A stretch of 64,000 nt of DNA from CAVOEB01 sp965249645 (GTDB taxonomy: Bacteria > Pseudomonadota > Alphaproteobacteria > UBA828 > JAPUJA01): positions 434,001 to 498,000 of the forward strand of contig CBDFML010000012.1 of the NCBI GenBank assembly GCA_965249645.1, in the 5' to 3' direction. Made by a program: the position numbers and the translations under genes. Positions 9,371 through 16,569 of the stretch are shown here, in pieces. The notes below the pieces were generated by a model that was not told the origin of the DNA, ran no database searches, and saw nothing but the letters and a program-made list of their open reading frames with translations. The first letter of the stretch is position 1. The number at the start of each line of letters is the position of its first letter.

Positions 9371-9695
9371 GCAGCTGCCTAGACTGTCTTATCCGTGAAG
9401 AATCTCAATAACTTAGAAGCTGATTCCTCGATGCGGATAGGTCCATATCACCAACGCCTTGGCAAGCAAAAAAATTTCCGCCATACCCGTCCGAACCAAA
9501 CTGTACTGTCCGATTGCCGATTTTCGGCGAAAAACCTTACATTTTTTAGTCGAGCGCTTGGGACTATGCCGCCTTTCGACCGACTTGGGACTTGCTTGCG
9601 GTTAACCCTGATCCTTAACTGTTGCGACCGTTTCGGGCGTCGTTTGCGAGCAATTCTCGCCCGCTCGCGAACCGGCTATAGTGTGGCGAGGGGGA
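9371..9695. other. Divergent intergenic region, 325 bp
   Basis: This region separates the histidine kinase (minus) from the HTH-substrate-binding regulator (plus) and must contain both promoters. It is more AT-rich than its surroundings. It holds TTAA-N9-TTAAC near 9603, which resembles a CtrA box but has the wrong spacing. No gene or RNA was recognised. GAGGGGG just before 9696 is the ribosome-binding site of the regulator. Confidence 0.5.
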
Positions 9696-10589
9696 ATGCA
9701 GACGTTGGCCGAAATGATGACGACGCAGGAGGTTGCGGCCTATTTGCGTATCAAGGAACGCAAGGTCTACGACCTGGTAAAGGAGGGCCGCATCCCGTGC
9801 CGCCGCGTTACCGGAAAGTGGCTGTTTCCCCGGGCACTGATCGACGCCTGGCTTGAGGGCGATGAAACAATCGCCCAACCGCTCACTGACGCCTCTACCC
9901 CGCCGGTCATTGCTGGAAGCCAGGACCCCCTGCTCGACTGGTGTCTGCGCGAGTCCGATTGCGGGCTCGCGATGATGCCGGTTGGCAGCCTTGAAGGGCT
10001 CAAGCGGTTCGTCTCGGGGGACGCGCGCCTTGCGACGTGTCATGTCTATGATCCGGAGAGCGAAACCTACAATTTGAAAAGTTTGCGGGCTGCAACCGAC
10101 GGCACCGGCGTGGTCATGATCGAATGGGCAATGCGTGAGCAGGGACTTGTCGTTGAATCGGGCAATCCCCTTGGAATCGCTGAACTCGACGACCTCGTCT
10201 CGCCCGGGGTCCGGCTTGTGCTTCGCCAGCCCGAAGCCGGAAGCCAGATCTTGCTTGAATATTTGCTCTCGAATGCGGGTCTCGATGTGGGCGGCATCGA
10301 CGTGTTGCCTCGACCGGCCCGAACCGAAAGCGACCTTGCCACCGTGATTGCCGAGGGCAAGGCGAATGCCGGCCTTGCCGTGGCTGCGGTGGCGCAACAG
10401 CACGGGCTTGATTTCATACCCCTGCATCGCGAGCGATACGATCTCGTCATGCGCCGGCGGGATTATTTCGAACCGCCAGTCCAGACGCTTCTTCGCTTCA
10501 CCCGGAGCGAGGCCTGTCGAACAAAGCTGGACGGAATGGCCGGTTACGACTGCAGCAATCTCGGTCGGGTGATTTACAACGGACCTTGA
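9696..10589 (+). CDS. HTH regulator with periplasmic-binding-protein-like sensor domain
   Basis: The N-terminal excisionase/MerR-like helix-turn-helix (TTQEVAAYLRIKERKVYDLV, residues about 9-28, then GKWLFPRALIDAWL) is followed by a domain of about 220 aa resembling the substrate-binding-like module of COG1910-type molybdate/tungstate regulators. It has LRQPEAGSQ and a KANAGLAV segment as in those proteins. The likely role is sensing tungstate or molybdate and controlling the nearby tup, fdh and mob genes; that link is inference from position. The ATG at 9696 has GAGGGGG upstream; a GTG at 9681 is an in-frame alternative. Confidence 0.75.
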   Translation: MQTLAEMMTTQEVAAYLRIKERKVYDLVKEGRIPCRRVTGKWLFPRALIDAWLEGDETIAQPLTDASTPPVIAGSQDPLLDWCLRESDCGLAMMPVGSLEGLKRFVSGDARLATCHVYDPESETYNLKSLRAATDGTGVVMIEWAMREQGLVVESGNPLGIAELDDLVSPGVRLVLRQPEAGSQILLEYLLSNAGLDVGGIDVLPRPARTESDLATVIAEGKANAGLAVAAVAQQHGLDFIPLHRERYDLVMRRRDYFEPPVQTLLRFTRSEACRTKLDGMAGYDCSNLGRVIYNGP

Positions 10590-10602
10590 GGCCCGGACGC
10601 GT

Positions 10603-11061
10603 CTACGCCCGGGGTTCGGACATCCAGATGACGTGGCCAATCCAACTCTCGCTGCGCCGTGCAAGCCGTTCTTCCCGACGTTCGGTATCGAAGTCCGTCG
10701 CGCGGGGGGGCGTCGAAAATGTCTCGGGTTTATCCGCCGTATTGATATTCAATACTGCGCGCTCGGTACACCCCGGACCGTCCATCAAGGCGGCGATAAG
10801 CGTTCCGCATTCGCGGCAGAAGATGAAATCGGCTGTTCCATGGCCAAATCGATAGCGTTGGACAAGCTTGTAGGTCGAGACATGCAGTTCAAGAGTGGCG
10901 TGCGGGTCGGAGGTATACTGGGCGCCATGTTTGAGACAGAAGCTGCATTGACACACCCGGACCGGGAGGGATGCCGGCCCGTCGGGCGCGACCAACCGCC
11001 ACCGAACGGTGCCGCAGTAACAACCGCCGCCGATGGGGGTCGATGTTTCCGGCATGGTCAT
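10603..11061 (-). CDS. GFA (CENP-V/GFA) family zinc protein, copy 1
   Basis: This 152-aa protein has the GFA zinc pattern: CYCGTVRW, then CQCSFCLKHG, then FCRECGTLIAAL. The family was named for a proposed glutathione-formaldehyde adduct enzyme, but most members have no proven activity. It overlaps the upstream GFA gene by 4 bp (ATGA), so the two are translationally coupled. Its closest visible relative is that neighbour. A link from formaldehyde to formate to the FDH in this window is tempting but unproven. Confidence 0.82.
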   Translation of the reverse strand: MTMPETSTPIGGGCYCGTVRWRLVAPDGPASLPVRVCQCSFCLKHGAQYTSDPHATLELHVSTYKLVQRYRFGHGTADFIFCRECGTLIAALMDGPGCTERAVLNINTADKPETFSTPPRATDFDTERREERLARRSESWIGHVIWMSEPRA

Positions 11062-11519
11062 GGATTCGTGATGACGGAGGCCCGGTCAGCCCAATCGACC
11101 GATCCGATCCAGAATTTTCCGCGCCGGGTTCGTCGCTCGACCACGGATTCGCCCTCGAAATCGAGGTGATTGGGGGGCCGGGTAAACCGCTCGGACGCAT
11201 CGGCGCTGTTGAGGTTGACCACGCCCGTCGTGCCCTCCGCCTCGGCCATCAGTGCCGCGATGATGACACCGCAGCGTGCGCAGAAGATGAAGTCCGCCGT
11301 GCCATGGCCGAAAGCGTAGTGCGCTACCTGATCGGGATCGACGGCCCGGAGCAGCAACTCCGCTTCGGACCAGGACGAATAGCGCACGCCATGCTTGACG
11401 CAGAAGCTACAGCCGCAAACCCAGATGGGCATACCCTCGGGGACCACCGGCGAATTCATCTGCCAGCGAATGGCACCGCAATGACAGCCGCCGGAAATTT
11501 CGTGCGTCTTCGCCATCAT
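11058..11519 (-). CDS. GFA family zinc protein, copy 2
   Basis: This 153-aa protein shares the same layout as its neighbour (CHCGAIRW, CGCSFCVKHGVRYSS, FGHGTADFIFCARCG). The two are clear tandem paralogues in one operon. This copy is translated first and overlaps the next gene by ATGA. It lies 115 bp downstream of the second tungstate-binding protein on the same strand, so it may be at the end of the tup transcript. Confidence 0.82.
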   Translation of the reverse strand: MMAKTHEISGGCHCGAIRWQMNSPVVPEGMPIWVCGCSFCVKHGVRYSSWSEAELLLRAVDPDQVAHYAFGHGTADFIFCARCGVIIAALMAEAEGTTGVVNLNSADASERFTRPPNHLDFEGESVVERRTRRGKFWIGSVDWADRASVITNP

Positions 11520-11634
11520 ATTTCCTGTCGGTCAAAACCTTGCATTGCGCAGGGTGACCCGTTGGGAGCATCGAGTGCAAGCCTCGTTACGAAGTGCGTC
11601 GGACAGGACGTCCTGATGCGCAAGAGAGCGGGGG

Positions 11635-12498
11635 TCAAGGTATTTTCGGGACCGAGCGGAACAGGGAAACGTTGTCGATCTGAAAGGCGCTAATCGCTGC
11701 GCGACCCTGCGGTGAGGTAAGCCAGTCGGCAAATGAGCGGGCGTCCGCGGCGTTGACGTGGGCGTGGACGCGAGGATCGATCAGCACCAGGCCGTAGCGA
11801 TTGACCAGCCTCGGGTCACCTTCGACGAGGACCGCCAGACCGGCGCGGTTGCCCGATGCAAGCCAGGTGGCCCGGTCGATCAGCGTATAAGCCCCCCGGG
11901 CCGCGGCCAGGTTCAGGTTGGCGCCCTGACCCATACCGGTTTCCAGATACCAATCGTCGCCGTCCGATGCCGGAGCGATGCCGGCGTCACGCCATAGCCG
12001 CAACTCGGCCTTGTGGGTGCCACTGGCGTCCGCGCGGGAAAGAAACATCTCGCCCGCGGCGGCGATCTTGGCCATCGCGGCGCTAACGTCGATCATGCCG
12101 GCGATAGCCGCGGGATCGTCGTCCGGCCCGATCAAGACGAAGTCGTTCTCCATGATGTCGCGTCGCTCGAGCCCGACGCCTTGCTCGACCAGCGCTTTCT
12201 CGCTCGCGGTGTCGTGGGTCAGCGTAGCGTCGACATCGCCTCGCCGGCCAATTTCAAGCGCCTGCCCGGTGCCCGCGACGACAGCGCGCATGATGATCCC
12301 GGTTGCGGTCTGGAACGAGGAAGCGAGATGTGCGGTCAGCCCCGAGGCCTCGATCGAAGTCGTGACAGCGAGGTGGAGATCCTCGGCGCGGGACGACCCG
12401 GATCCGAAACACAGACCCGCTGCCAGTAGGGCGCCGATCAGCAGCGCTCTGCTTCTCGCTCGTATCGGGCAACCGGCCCGTCGAAATCCCAACGTCAT
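11635..12498 (-). CDS. Divergent second tungstate/oxyanion-binding protein (TupA-like)
   Basis: This 287-aa periplasmic binding protein has a signal peptide after the chosen ATG at 12496-12498 (hydrophobic ALLIGALLAAGLCFGS, with likely cleavage near SSRAED). It aligns along its length with the TupA-like protein encoded 10 bp upstream (GTGQALEIGRRGDVDATLTHD, NDFVLIGPDDDP), but its ligand-binding N-terminus reads TTSIEASGL instead of TTSTDNSGL. It is a tandem duplicate that has diverged at the ligand site, so it may bind a different oxyanion or tune affinity. An upstream in-frame start would overlap the preceding gene and destroy the signal peptide. Confidence 0.8.
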   Translation of the reverse strand: MTLGFRRAGCPIRARSRALLIGALLAAGLCFGSGSSRAEDLHLAVTTSIEASGLTAHLASSFQTATGIIMRAVVAGTGQALEIGRRGDVDATLTHDTASEKALVEQGVGLERRDIMENDFVLIGPDDDPAAIAGMIDVSAAMAKIAAAGEMFLSRADASGTHKAELRLWRDAGIAPASDGDDWYLETGMGQGANLNLAAARGAYTLIDRATWLASGNRAGLAVLVEGDPRLVNRYGLVLIDPRVHAHVNAADARSFADWLTSPQGRAAISAFQIDNVSLFRSVPKIP

Positions 12499-12508
12499 GG
12501 GCGCACCG

Positions 12509-13333
12509 TCACTGGCCGTCGTGGTTGGGGAAAAAGAGCTGTTCACCGCCGATCTGGAACGAGGCAATCTTTTGCTGTCCTTCGGGGGAGGTCAGCCACT
12601 CGATGAGCGCCATGCCGTCGTCCCTCTTGACGTGAGGGTGGCGGCCCGGATCGATCAGGATGACGCCGTACTGATTGAACAGAAGCGGGTCTCCCTCCAC
12701 GAGAACGACAAGATCGCGACGATTCTCGAAACTGAGCCAGGTGCCCCGGTCGCTCATTGTATAGGTGTTCTCCGCGGCGGCGACGTTAAGGGTCGCACCC
12801 ATGCCCGCACCGGCTTCGAGGTACCAGGTGCCCGAAGCGGTGTCCACGTCCACGCCGGCGGAACCCCAGAAGCGGCGTTCCGCACGGTTGGTGCCGGAAT
12901 CGTCACCCCGCGAGACGAAGGTAACGCCGGTATCCGCGATTATCTTCAGCGCGGCGACCACATCGTGGGTGCCCGCGATTGTCGCGGGATCGTCCTTCGG
13001 TCCGACGATAATGAAGTCGTTGTACATCACCTGGCGGCGTTCGATGCCGTAGCCGTCGTCGACGAACCTCAACTCGGCCGTCGCGTCGTGGACCAGAAGC
13101 ACGTCGGCGTCGCCGTCGCGACCCATCTGCAGGGCCTGACCCGTGCCACGAGCGACGACTCGTACCTCAATGCTGGTCTTCGCCGTGAACGGGGGCAGGA
13201 TATGCTTGAACAGGCCGGAATTATCGGTCGAGGTCGTCGAGGCGAGCACGACGAAGCGCTCGTCGGCCGCCGCGCTCGCCGCGCCGAACAGGATTGCTGC
13301 AGCCAACAGCGTCGCAGCGATAACGGGACTCAT
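12509..13333 (-). CDS. tupA: Tungstate ABC transporter substrate-binding protein TupA
   Basis: This 274-aa protein has a signal peptide from ATG 13331-13333 (AATLLAAAILFGAASAAADE). The TupA hallmark TTSTDNSGL is near the mature N-terminus, followed by GTGQALQMGRDGDADVLLVH and MYNDFIIVGPKDDP. These features separate TupA from ModA and indicate tungstate preference. It is the third gene of tupB-tupC-tupA, starting 10 bp after the ATPase stop. The ORF extends upstream in frame, but the extension lies inside tupC and lacks a signal sequence. Confidence 0.9.
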   Translation of the reverse strand: MSPVIAATLLAAAILFGAASAAADERFVVLASTTSTDNSGLFKHILPPFTAKTSIEVRVVARGTGQALQMGRDGDADVLLVHDATAELRFVDDGYGIERRQVMYNDFIIVGPKDDPATIAGTHDVVAALKIIADTGVTFVSRGDDSGTNRAERRFWGSAGVDVDTASGTWYLEAGAGMGATLNVAAAENTYTMSDRGTWLSFENRRDLVVLVEGDPLLFNQYGVILIDPGRHPHVKRDDGMALIEWLTSPEGQQKIASFQIGGEQLFFPNHDGQ

Positions 13334-13343
13334 TCGTGGCACG

Positions 13344-14102
13344 TCAGTTCTCCGTTGCACGGTTGACCCAGAGTCGCCCATCCAGAAAGGCACGGGCTTC
13401 GGGGCGTTGCGGCCCGGCAAAGAAGGCGTCGGCGGCCGTGTGCTCGATCAGCCGGCCGTCATGGAGGAACAGGATGTCGTCGGCGAGACGCCGCGCCTGG
13501 CCGAGATCGTGAGTGGTCATGACGATTTTGGTGCCGTGGGCCACGATGGCGGCAATGGCACTTTCGATGGCGTGGGTCCCGGCAGGGTCGAGGCTGGCGG
13601 TCGGCTCATCGAGGAACAGGACTTCCGGGCGCAAGGCCCAGGCACGCGCCAGCGCAAGGCGCTGTTGTTCGCCGCCCGAAAGAACCCGCGCGGGTCGCGC
13701 CGCCAGAACGGCGAGTCCTGCCCACTCCAGGGCCTCTGCCGTGCGGCGATGTCGTTCGGCGCCTCGAATTCCACGGAGTGCCAGGGCGTAGCCGATGTTC
13801 GCCGCCGCCGAGCGGCGCAACAGGACGGGGCGCTGAAACACCATGGCCTGATGGCGTCGGGCCTGGGCGGCATCGGCACCGCGCCAGCGGACGGTTCCGG
13901 TGGTCGGCCTGATCAGGCCATGGCACAGCCGCAGCATCACACTTTTGCCCGCGCCGTTGGCGCCGAGGATGATCGTGCGCGAGCCGGGTCCGATAACGGC
14001 GGAGAGACCGTCGACGATCCGGGTCGCACCGACATCGTAGCTCACGCCGTCGAGCTCGAGCGGCAGCACCGCATTGACCGTCGGGTCCGACGCCTGTGTC
14101 AT
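13344..14102 (-). CDS. tupC: Tungstate ABC transporter ATP-binding protein
   Basis: This 252-aa ATPase has Walker A GANGAGKS, signature LSGGEQQRLALARA, Walker B VLFLDEPTASLDP and switch His in TTHDLGQ. The start at 14100-14102 overlaps the permease stop by 4 bp (ATGA). The open frame continues much further upstream, but that extension is only the shadow of the permease gene. It energises uptake through TupB for TupA-bound tungstate. Confidence 0.92.
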   Translation of the reverse strand: MTQASDPTVNAVLPLELDGVSYDVGATRIVDGLSAVIGPGSRTIILGANGAGKSVMLRLCHGLIRPTTGTVRWRGADAAQARRHQAMVFQRPVLLRRSAAANIGYALALRGIRGAERHRRTAEALEWAGLAVLAARPARVLSGGEQQRLALARAWALRPEVLFLDEPTASLDPAGTHAIESAIAAIVAHGTKIVMTTHDLGQARRLADDILFLHDGRLIEHTAADAFFAGPQRPEARAFLDGRLWVNRATEN

Positions 14103-14803
14103 CCCAGCCTCCGCTGGCTGACGTCCTTGATGATGTAGACCGCCGAGTTGATGCTCAGCGAGAGCACAATGAGGATGATGCCGAGGCCGAGCGCGACGGA
14201 AAGGTTGCCTTTCATGGTTTCCAACGAAATCGCTGTGGTCATAACCCGGGTGACGTGATCGATGTTGCCGCCCACGATCATCACCGCGCCGACCTCGGCG
14301 ATTGCCCGGCCAAAGCCCGCGAGCATAGCGGTCAGTAGAGAATAGCGGCCGTCGATGATAAGCGTGCCGATGGCGCGGGTCGGGGTTGCGCCTAAAGAGC
14401 GGAGTTGCTCCTCGTAGTCGGTCCAGAGGTCCTCGATGACCTGGCGCGACAAGGCTGCGACGATCGGCGTAACCAGTACGCACTGGGCGATGATCATGGC
14501 GGTCGGCGTAAACAGCAAATTGAGCACGCCGAGCGGCCCGGCGCGTGAGAGGATGAGATAGACGAGCAAGCCGACAACCACGGGTGGCAGCCCCATCAGC
14601 CCATTCAGCAGGATCGTGACGACGCCGCGGCCGGGAAAGCGGAAGAGGGCCACCGCGGCGCCCAACGGCAGGCCGATCAGAGCGGCAAACAGGACCGCGA
14701 TGCCGCTGACCTCGAGCGAGAGCAGGATGATCTCCGCGAGATCCTGGTCGAACGACAGGATCAGCCGGAAGGCGGTGAGAAAGGCTTCGTAGATGTCGGC
14801 CAT
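14099..14803 (-). CDS. tupB: Tungstate ABC transporter permease
   Basis: This 234-aa inner-membrane protein has about five hydrophobic segments. The EAA-type loop that contacts the ATPase is visible (EEQLRSLGATPTRAIGTLII, followed by AGFGRAIAEVGAVMIVGGNI), and the latter is typical of TupB. It is the first gene of the tup operon and is divergent from fdhD across a 243-bp intergenic region with two palindromes, so uptake and FDH maturation may be coregulated. Confidence 0.9.
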   Translation of the reverse strand: MADIYEAFLTAFRLILSFDQDLAEIILLSLEVSGIAVLFAALIGLPLGAAVALFRFPGRGVVTILLNGLMGLPPVVVGLLVYLILSRAGPLGVLNLLFTPTAMIIAQCVLVTPIVAALSRQVIEDLWTDYEEQLRSLGATPTRAIGTLIIDGRYSLLTAMLAGFGRAIAEVGAVMIVGGNIDHVTRVMTTAISLETMKGNLSVALGLGIILIVLSLSINSAVYIIKDVSQRRLG

Positions 14804-14899
14804 GGGCGAAGGGGTCGGGCGATAATCTCATCGGCAGTTGGCGGCTGGCTCGGCTGTGTGCATTGCCAGCACTCTCGGCATCGAGCCATTGGAGCATTA

Positions 14900-14914
14900 A
14901 ATTCTCGGAGAATT
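14900..14914. promoter_or_regulatory. 15-bp perfect palindrome between tupB and fdhD
   Basis: AATTCTC-G-GAGAATT is a perfect palindrome in the AT-rich middle of the divergent tupB/fdhD spacer. It is a candidate operator for a dimeric regulator, perhaps the HTH oxyanion regulator at 9696 or another factor. No known consensus was matched. Confidence 0.5.
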
Positions 14915-14920
14915 CAACTA

Positions 14921-14942
14921 TTTATGCAGGTATTTGCATAAA
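14921..14942. promoter_or_regulatory. Inverted repeat TTTATGCA-N6-TGCATAAA between tupB and fdhD
   Basis: Perfect 8-bp arms separated by 6 bp start 7 bp after the neighbouring palindrome. The size and symmetry fit a dimer operator overlapping a promoter. It lies about 105 bp before fdhD and 120 bp before tupB, so either or both genes could be controlled. Confidence 0.55.
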
Positions 14943-15046
14943 ATAACAAATTTCTTGTGCGAGCGGCGACTGTCCCAGGCAGGTGGCGGGCCGATCTCTT
15001 TGGCGCCGGGCTTGGCGCGCCGCCCGGACGCCCTCATATTGCAGCG

Positions 15047-15928
15047 ATGAACGATTTCGTCGTCAAACCCGATCCTGGCGATCCCCGGCTGGTGGCCCGC
15101 GTCGCAGGCACCGACCAGGACGGTGCGCCGATCGAGACCACGGTGGTGGCCGAGCGGCCGCTCACCCTGTTCCTGAACGGGCAGGAAATTGTCACCATGA
15201 TGACCATCGGCGACTATCCCGACTATCTCGCGCTGGGTTATCTGCTCAATCAGAACATGCTGCGTCCTGACGACGAGATCACGGCCATCGACGTGGACGA
15301 TGAGATCGACGTGGTCGTGGTACGCACGAAGCGCCCGACCGATTTCGAGGCCAAGCTCAAGAAGAAGACCCTGACCTCGGGCTGCGCCCAGGGCACAGTG
15401 TTCGGCGACGTGATGGAACGCTTCGACGAGGTGCGTCTTGCCGAAGACGCCGTGCTGCGCACCTCCTGGCTTTATGCGCTCTCGCGCAAGATCAACACCC
15501 AGCCCAGCCTGTACCTCGCGGCGGGGGCAATCCACGGTTGCGTGTTGTGCGAGGAGGACCGGCCCTTGCTCTATATGGAGGACGTCGGTCGGCACAATGC
15601 GATCGACAAGATCGCCGGCTACATGTTCCGTCACACGGTTTCGCCGGCGGGCAAGATTTTCTACACCACCGGCCGGCTGACCAGCGAAATGGTGATCAAG
15701 ACCGTGCAGATGGAGATTCCGATCGTCATCTCGCGCTCGGGCTTCACGGCGTCCGGGGTCGAGCTTGCCCGGCAGGCCAATCTCACCCTGATCGGACGCG
15801 CCAAGGGCAAGCGCTTCGTTACTCTCTCAGGTGCGCAGCGCATTCTTTATGACGCCGATGCCAACACGATCGCCGAAGAAGCGTCTCACCATTCGCGCAA
15901 GGCGAGCCTGACCGAAAATGACGGCTGA
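15047..15928 (+). CDS. fdhD: Formate dehydrogenase accessory sulfurtransferase FdhD
   Basis: This 293-aa protein transfers sulfur to the Mo/W-pterin cofactor of formate dehydrogenase. Recognisable segments are the conserved cysteine loop LTSGCAQGTVFGD, EDVGRHNAIDKIAGY, TTGRLTSEMVIK and SRSGFTASGVELA. The start chosen is the ATG at 15047, because the upstream in-frame extension is in the regulatory region. It overlaps mobA by 11 bp. Confidence 0.92.
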   Translation: MNDFVVKPDPGDPRLVARVAGTDQDGAPIETTVVAERPLTLFLNGQEIVTMMTIGDYPDYLALGYLLNQNMLRPDDEITAIDVDDEIDVVVVRTKRPTDFEAKLKKKTLTSGCAQGTVFGDVMERFDEVRLAEDAVLRTSWLYALSRKINTQPSLYLAAGAIHGCVLCEEDRPLLYMEDVGRHNAIDKIAGYMFRHTVSPAGKIFYTTGRLTSEMVIKTVQMEIPIVISRSGFTASGVELARQANLTLIGRAKGKRFVTLSGAQRILYDADANTIAEEASHHSRKASLTENDG

Positions 15929-16553
15929 GCCGGGGACCGGCCCTGTTATCGGGGTACTGCTGGCGGGTGGTCTCGCGCGCCGCATGGGCGGTGGCGATAA
16001 GCCCCTGCGCGAACTTGGCGGTATCAGCATCCTCGAACGGGTGGTTGCCCGGGCCGGACCTCAGACCGACGGCCTGGTCCTGAACGCGAACGGCGATCCC
16101 GCACGCTTTGCCGAATTCGGCCTGCCGGTGGTGGCCGACGGGGTTCCGGATTTCGCCGGGCCGCTGGCGGGGATCCTCGCTGGCCTCGACTGGGCCGCCG
16201 CCAAGCATCCCGACTGCCGCTGGGTCGCGAGCTTTGCGACAGACACACCGTTTCTGCCCGCCGATCTGGTCTCGCGCCTGAGTGCAGCGGTGGGCGACGG
16301 TGCGGAACTCGCCTGCGCCGCATCCGCGGGGCGCACCCATCCGGTGTTCGGGTTGTGGCCGGTAAGCCTTCGTGAGGCGCTGCGCGCTGGCATGGTTGAG
16401 GAGGAAATCCGCAAAATCGACACCTTCACGGCGCGCTTCAGCTGCGCCGTGGTCGAATTCACTGTTCTGCCAGTCGATCCCTTCTTCAACGCCAACAGCC
16501 CCGACGACCTGACCGAGGCCGGGGCGCTGTTGGAGCGCCTCGGGTCGGACTAA
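15918..16553 (+). CDS. mobA: Molybdenum cofactor guanylyltransferase
   Basis: This 211-aa protein converts the molybdopterin cofactor to its guanine dinucleotide form, which formate dehydrogenases need. The nucleotide-binding motif LLAGGLARRMGGGDKPL is at the N-terminus, with LAGILAGL and FATDTPFLP further on. It starts inside the end of fdhD, so translation is coupled. It converges on fdhA, with only 16 bp between the stops. Confidence 0.93.
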   Translation: MTAEPGTGPVIGVLLAGGLARRMGGGDKPLRELGGISILERVVARAGPQTDGLVLNANGDPARFAEFGLPVVADGVPDFAGPLAGILAGLDWAAAKHPDCRWVASFATDTPFLPADLVSRLSAAVGDGAELACAASAGRTHPVFGLWPVSLREALRAGMVEEEIRKIDTFTARFSCAVVEFTVLPVDPFFNANSPDDLTEAGALLERLGSD

Positions 16554-16569
16554 CCCCGCCCGAGAGCCG

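Noticed and set aside
9603..9620. TTAA-N9-TTAAC as a CtrA box
   Set aside because: The spacer is 9 bp, not 7; the site is not counted.
14103..14897. Upstream extension of the tungstate ATPase frame
   Set aside because: It overlaps the permease gene completely and has no homology; the ATPase starts at 14102 with ATGA overlap.
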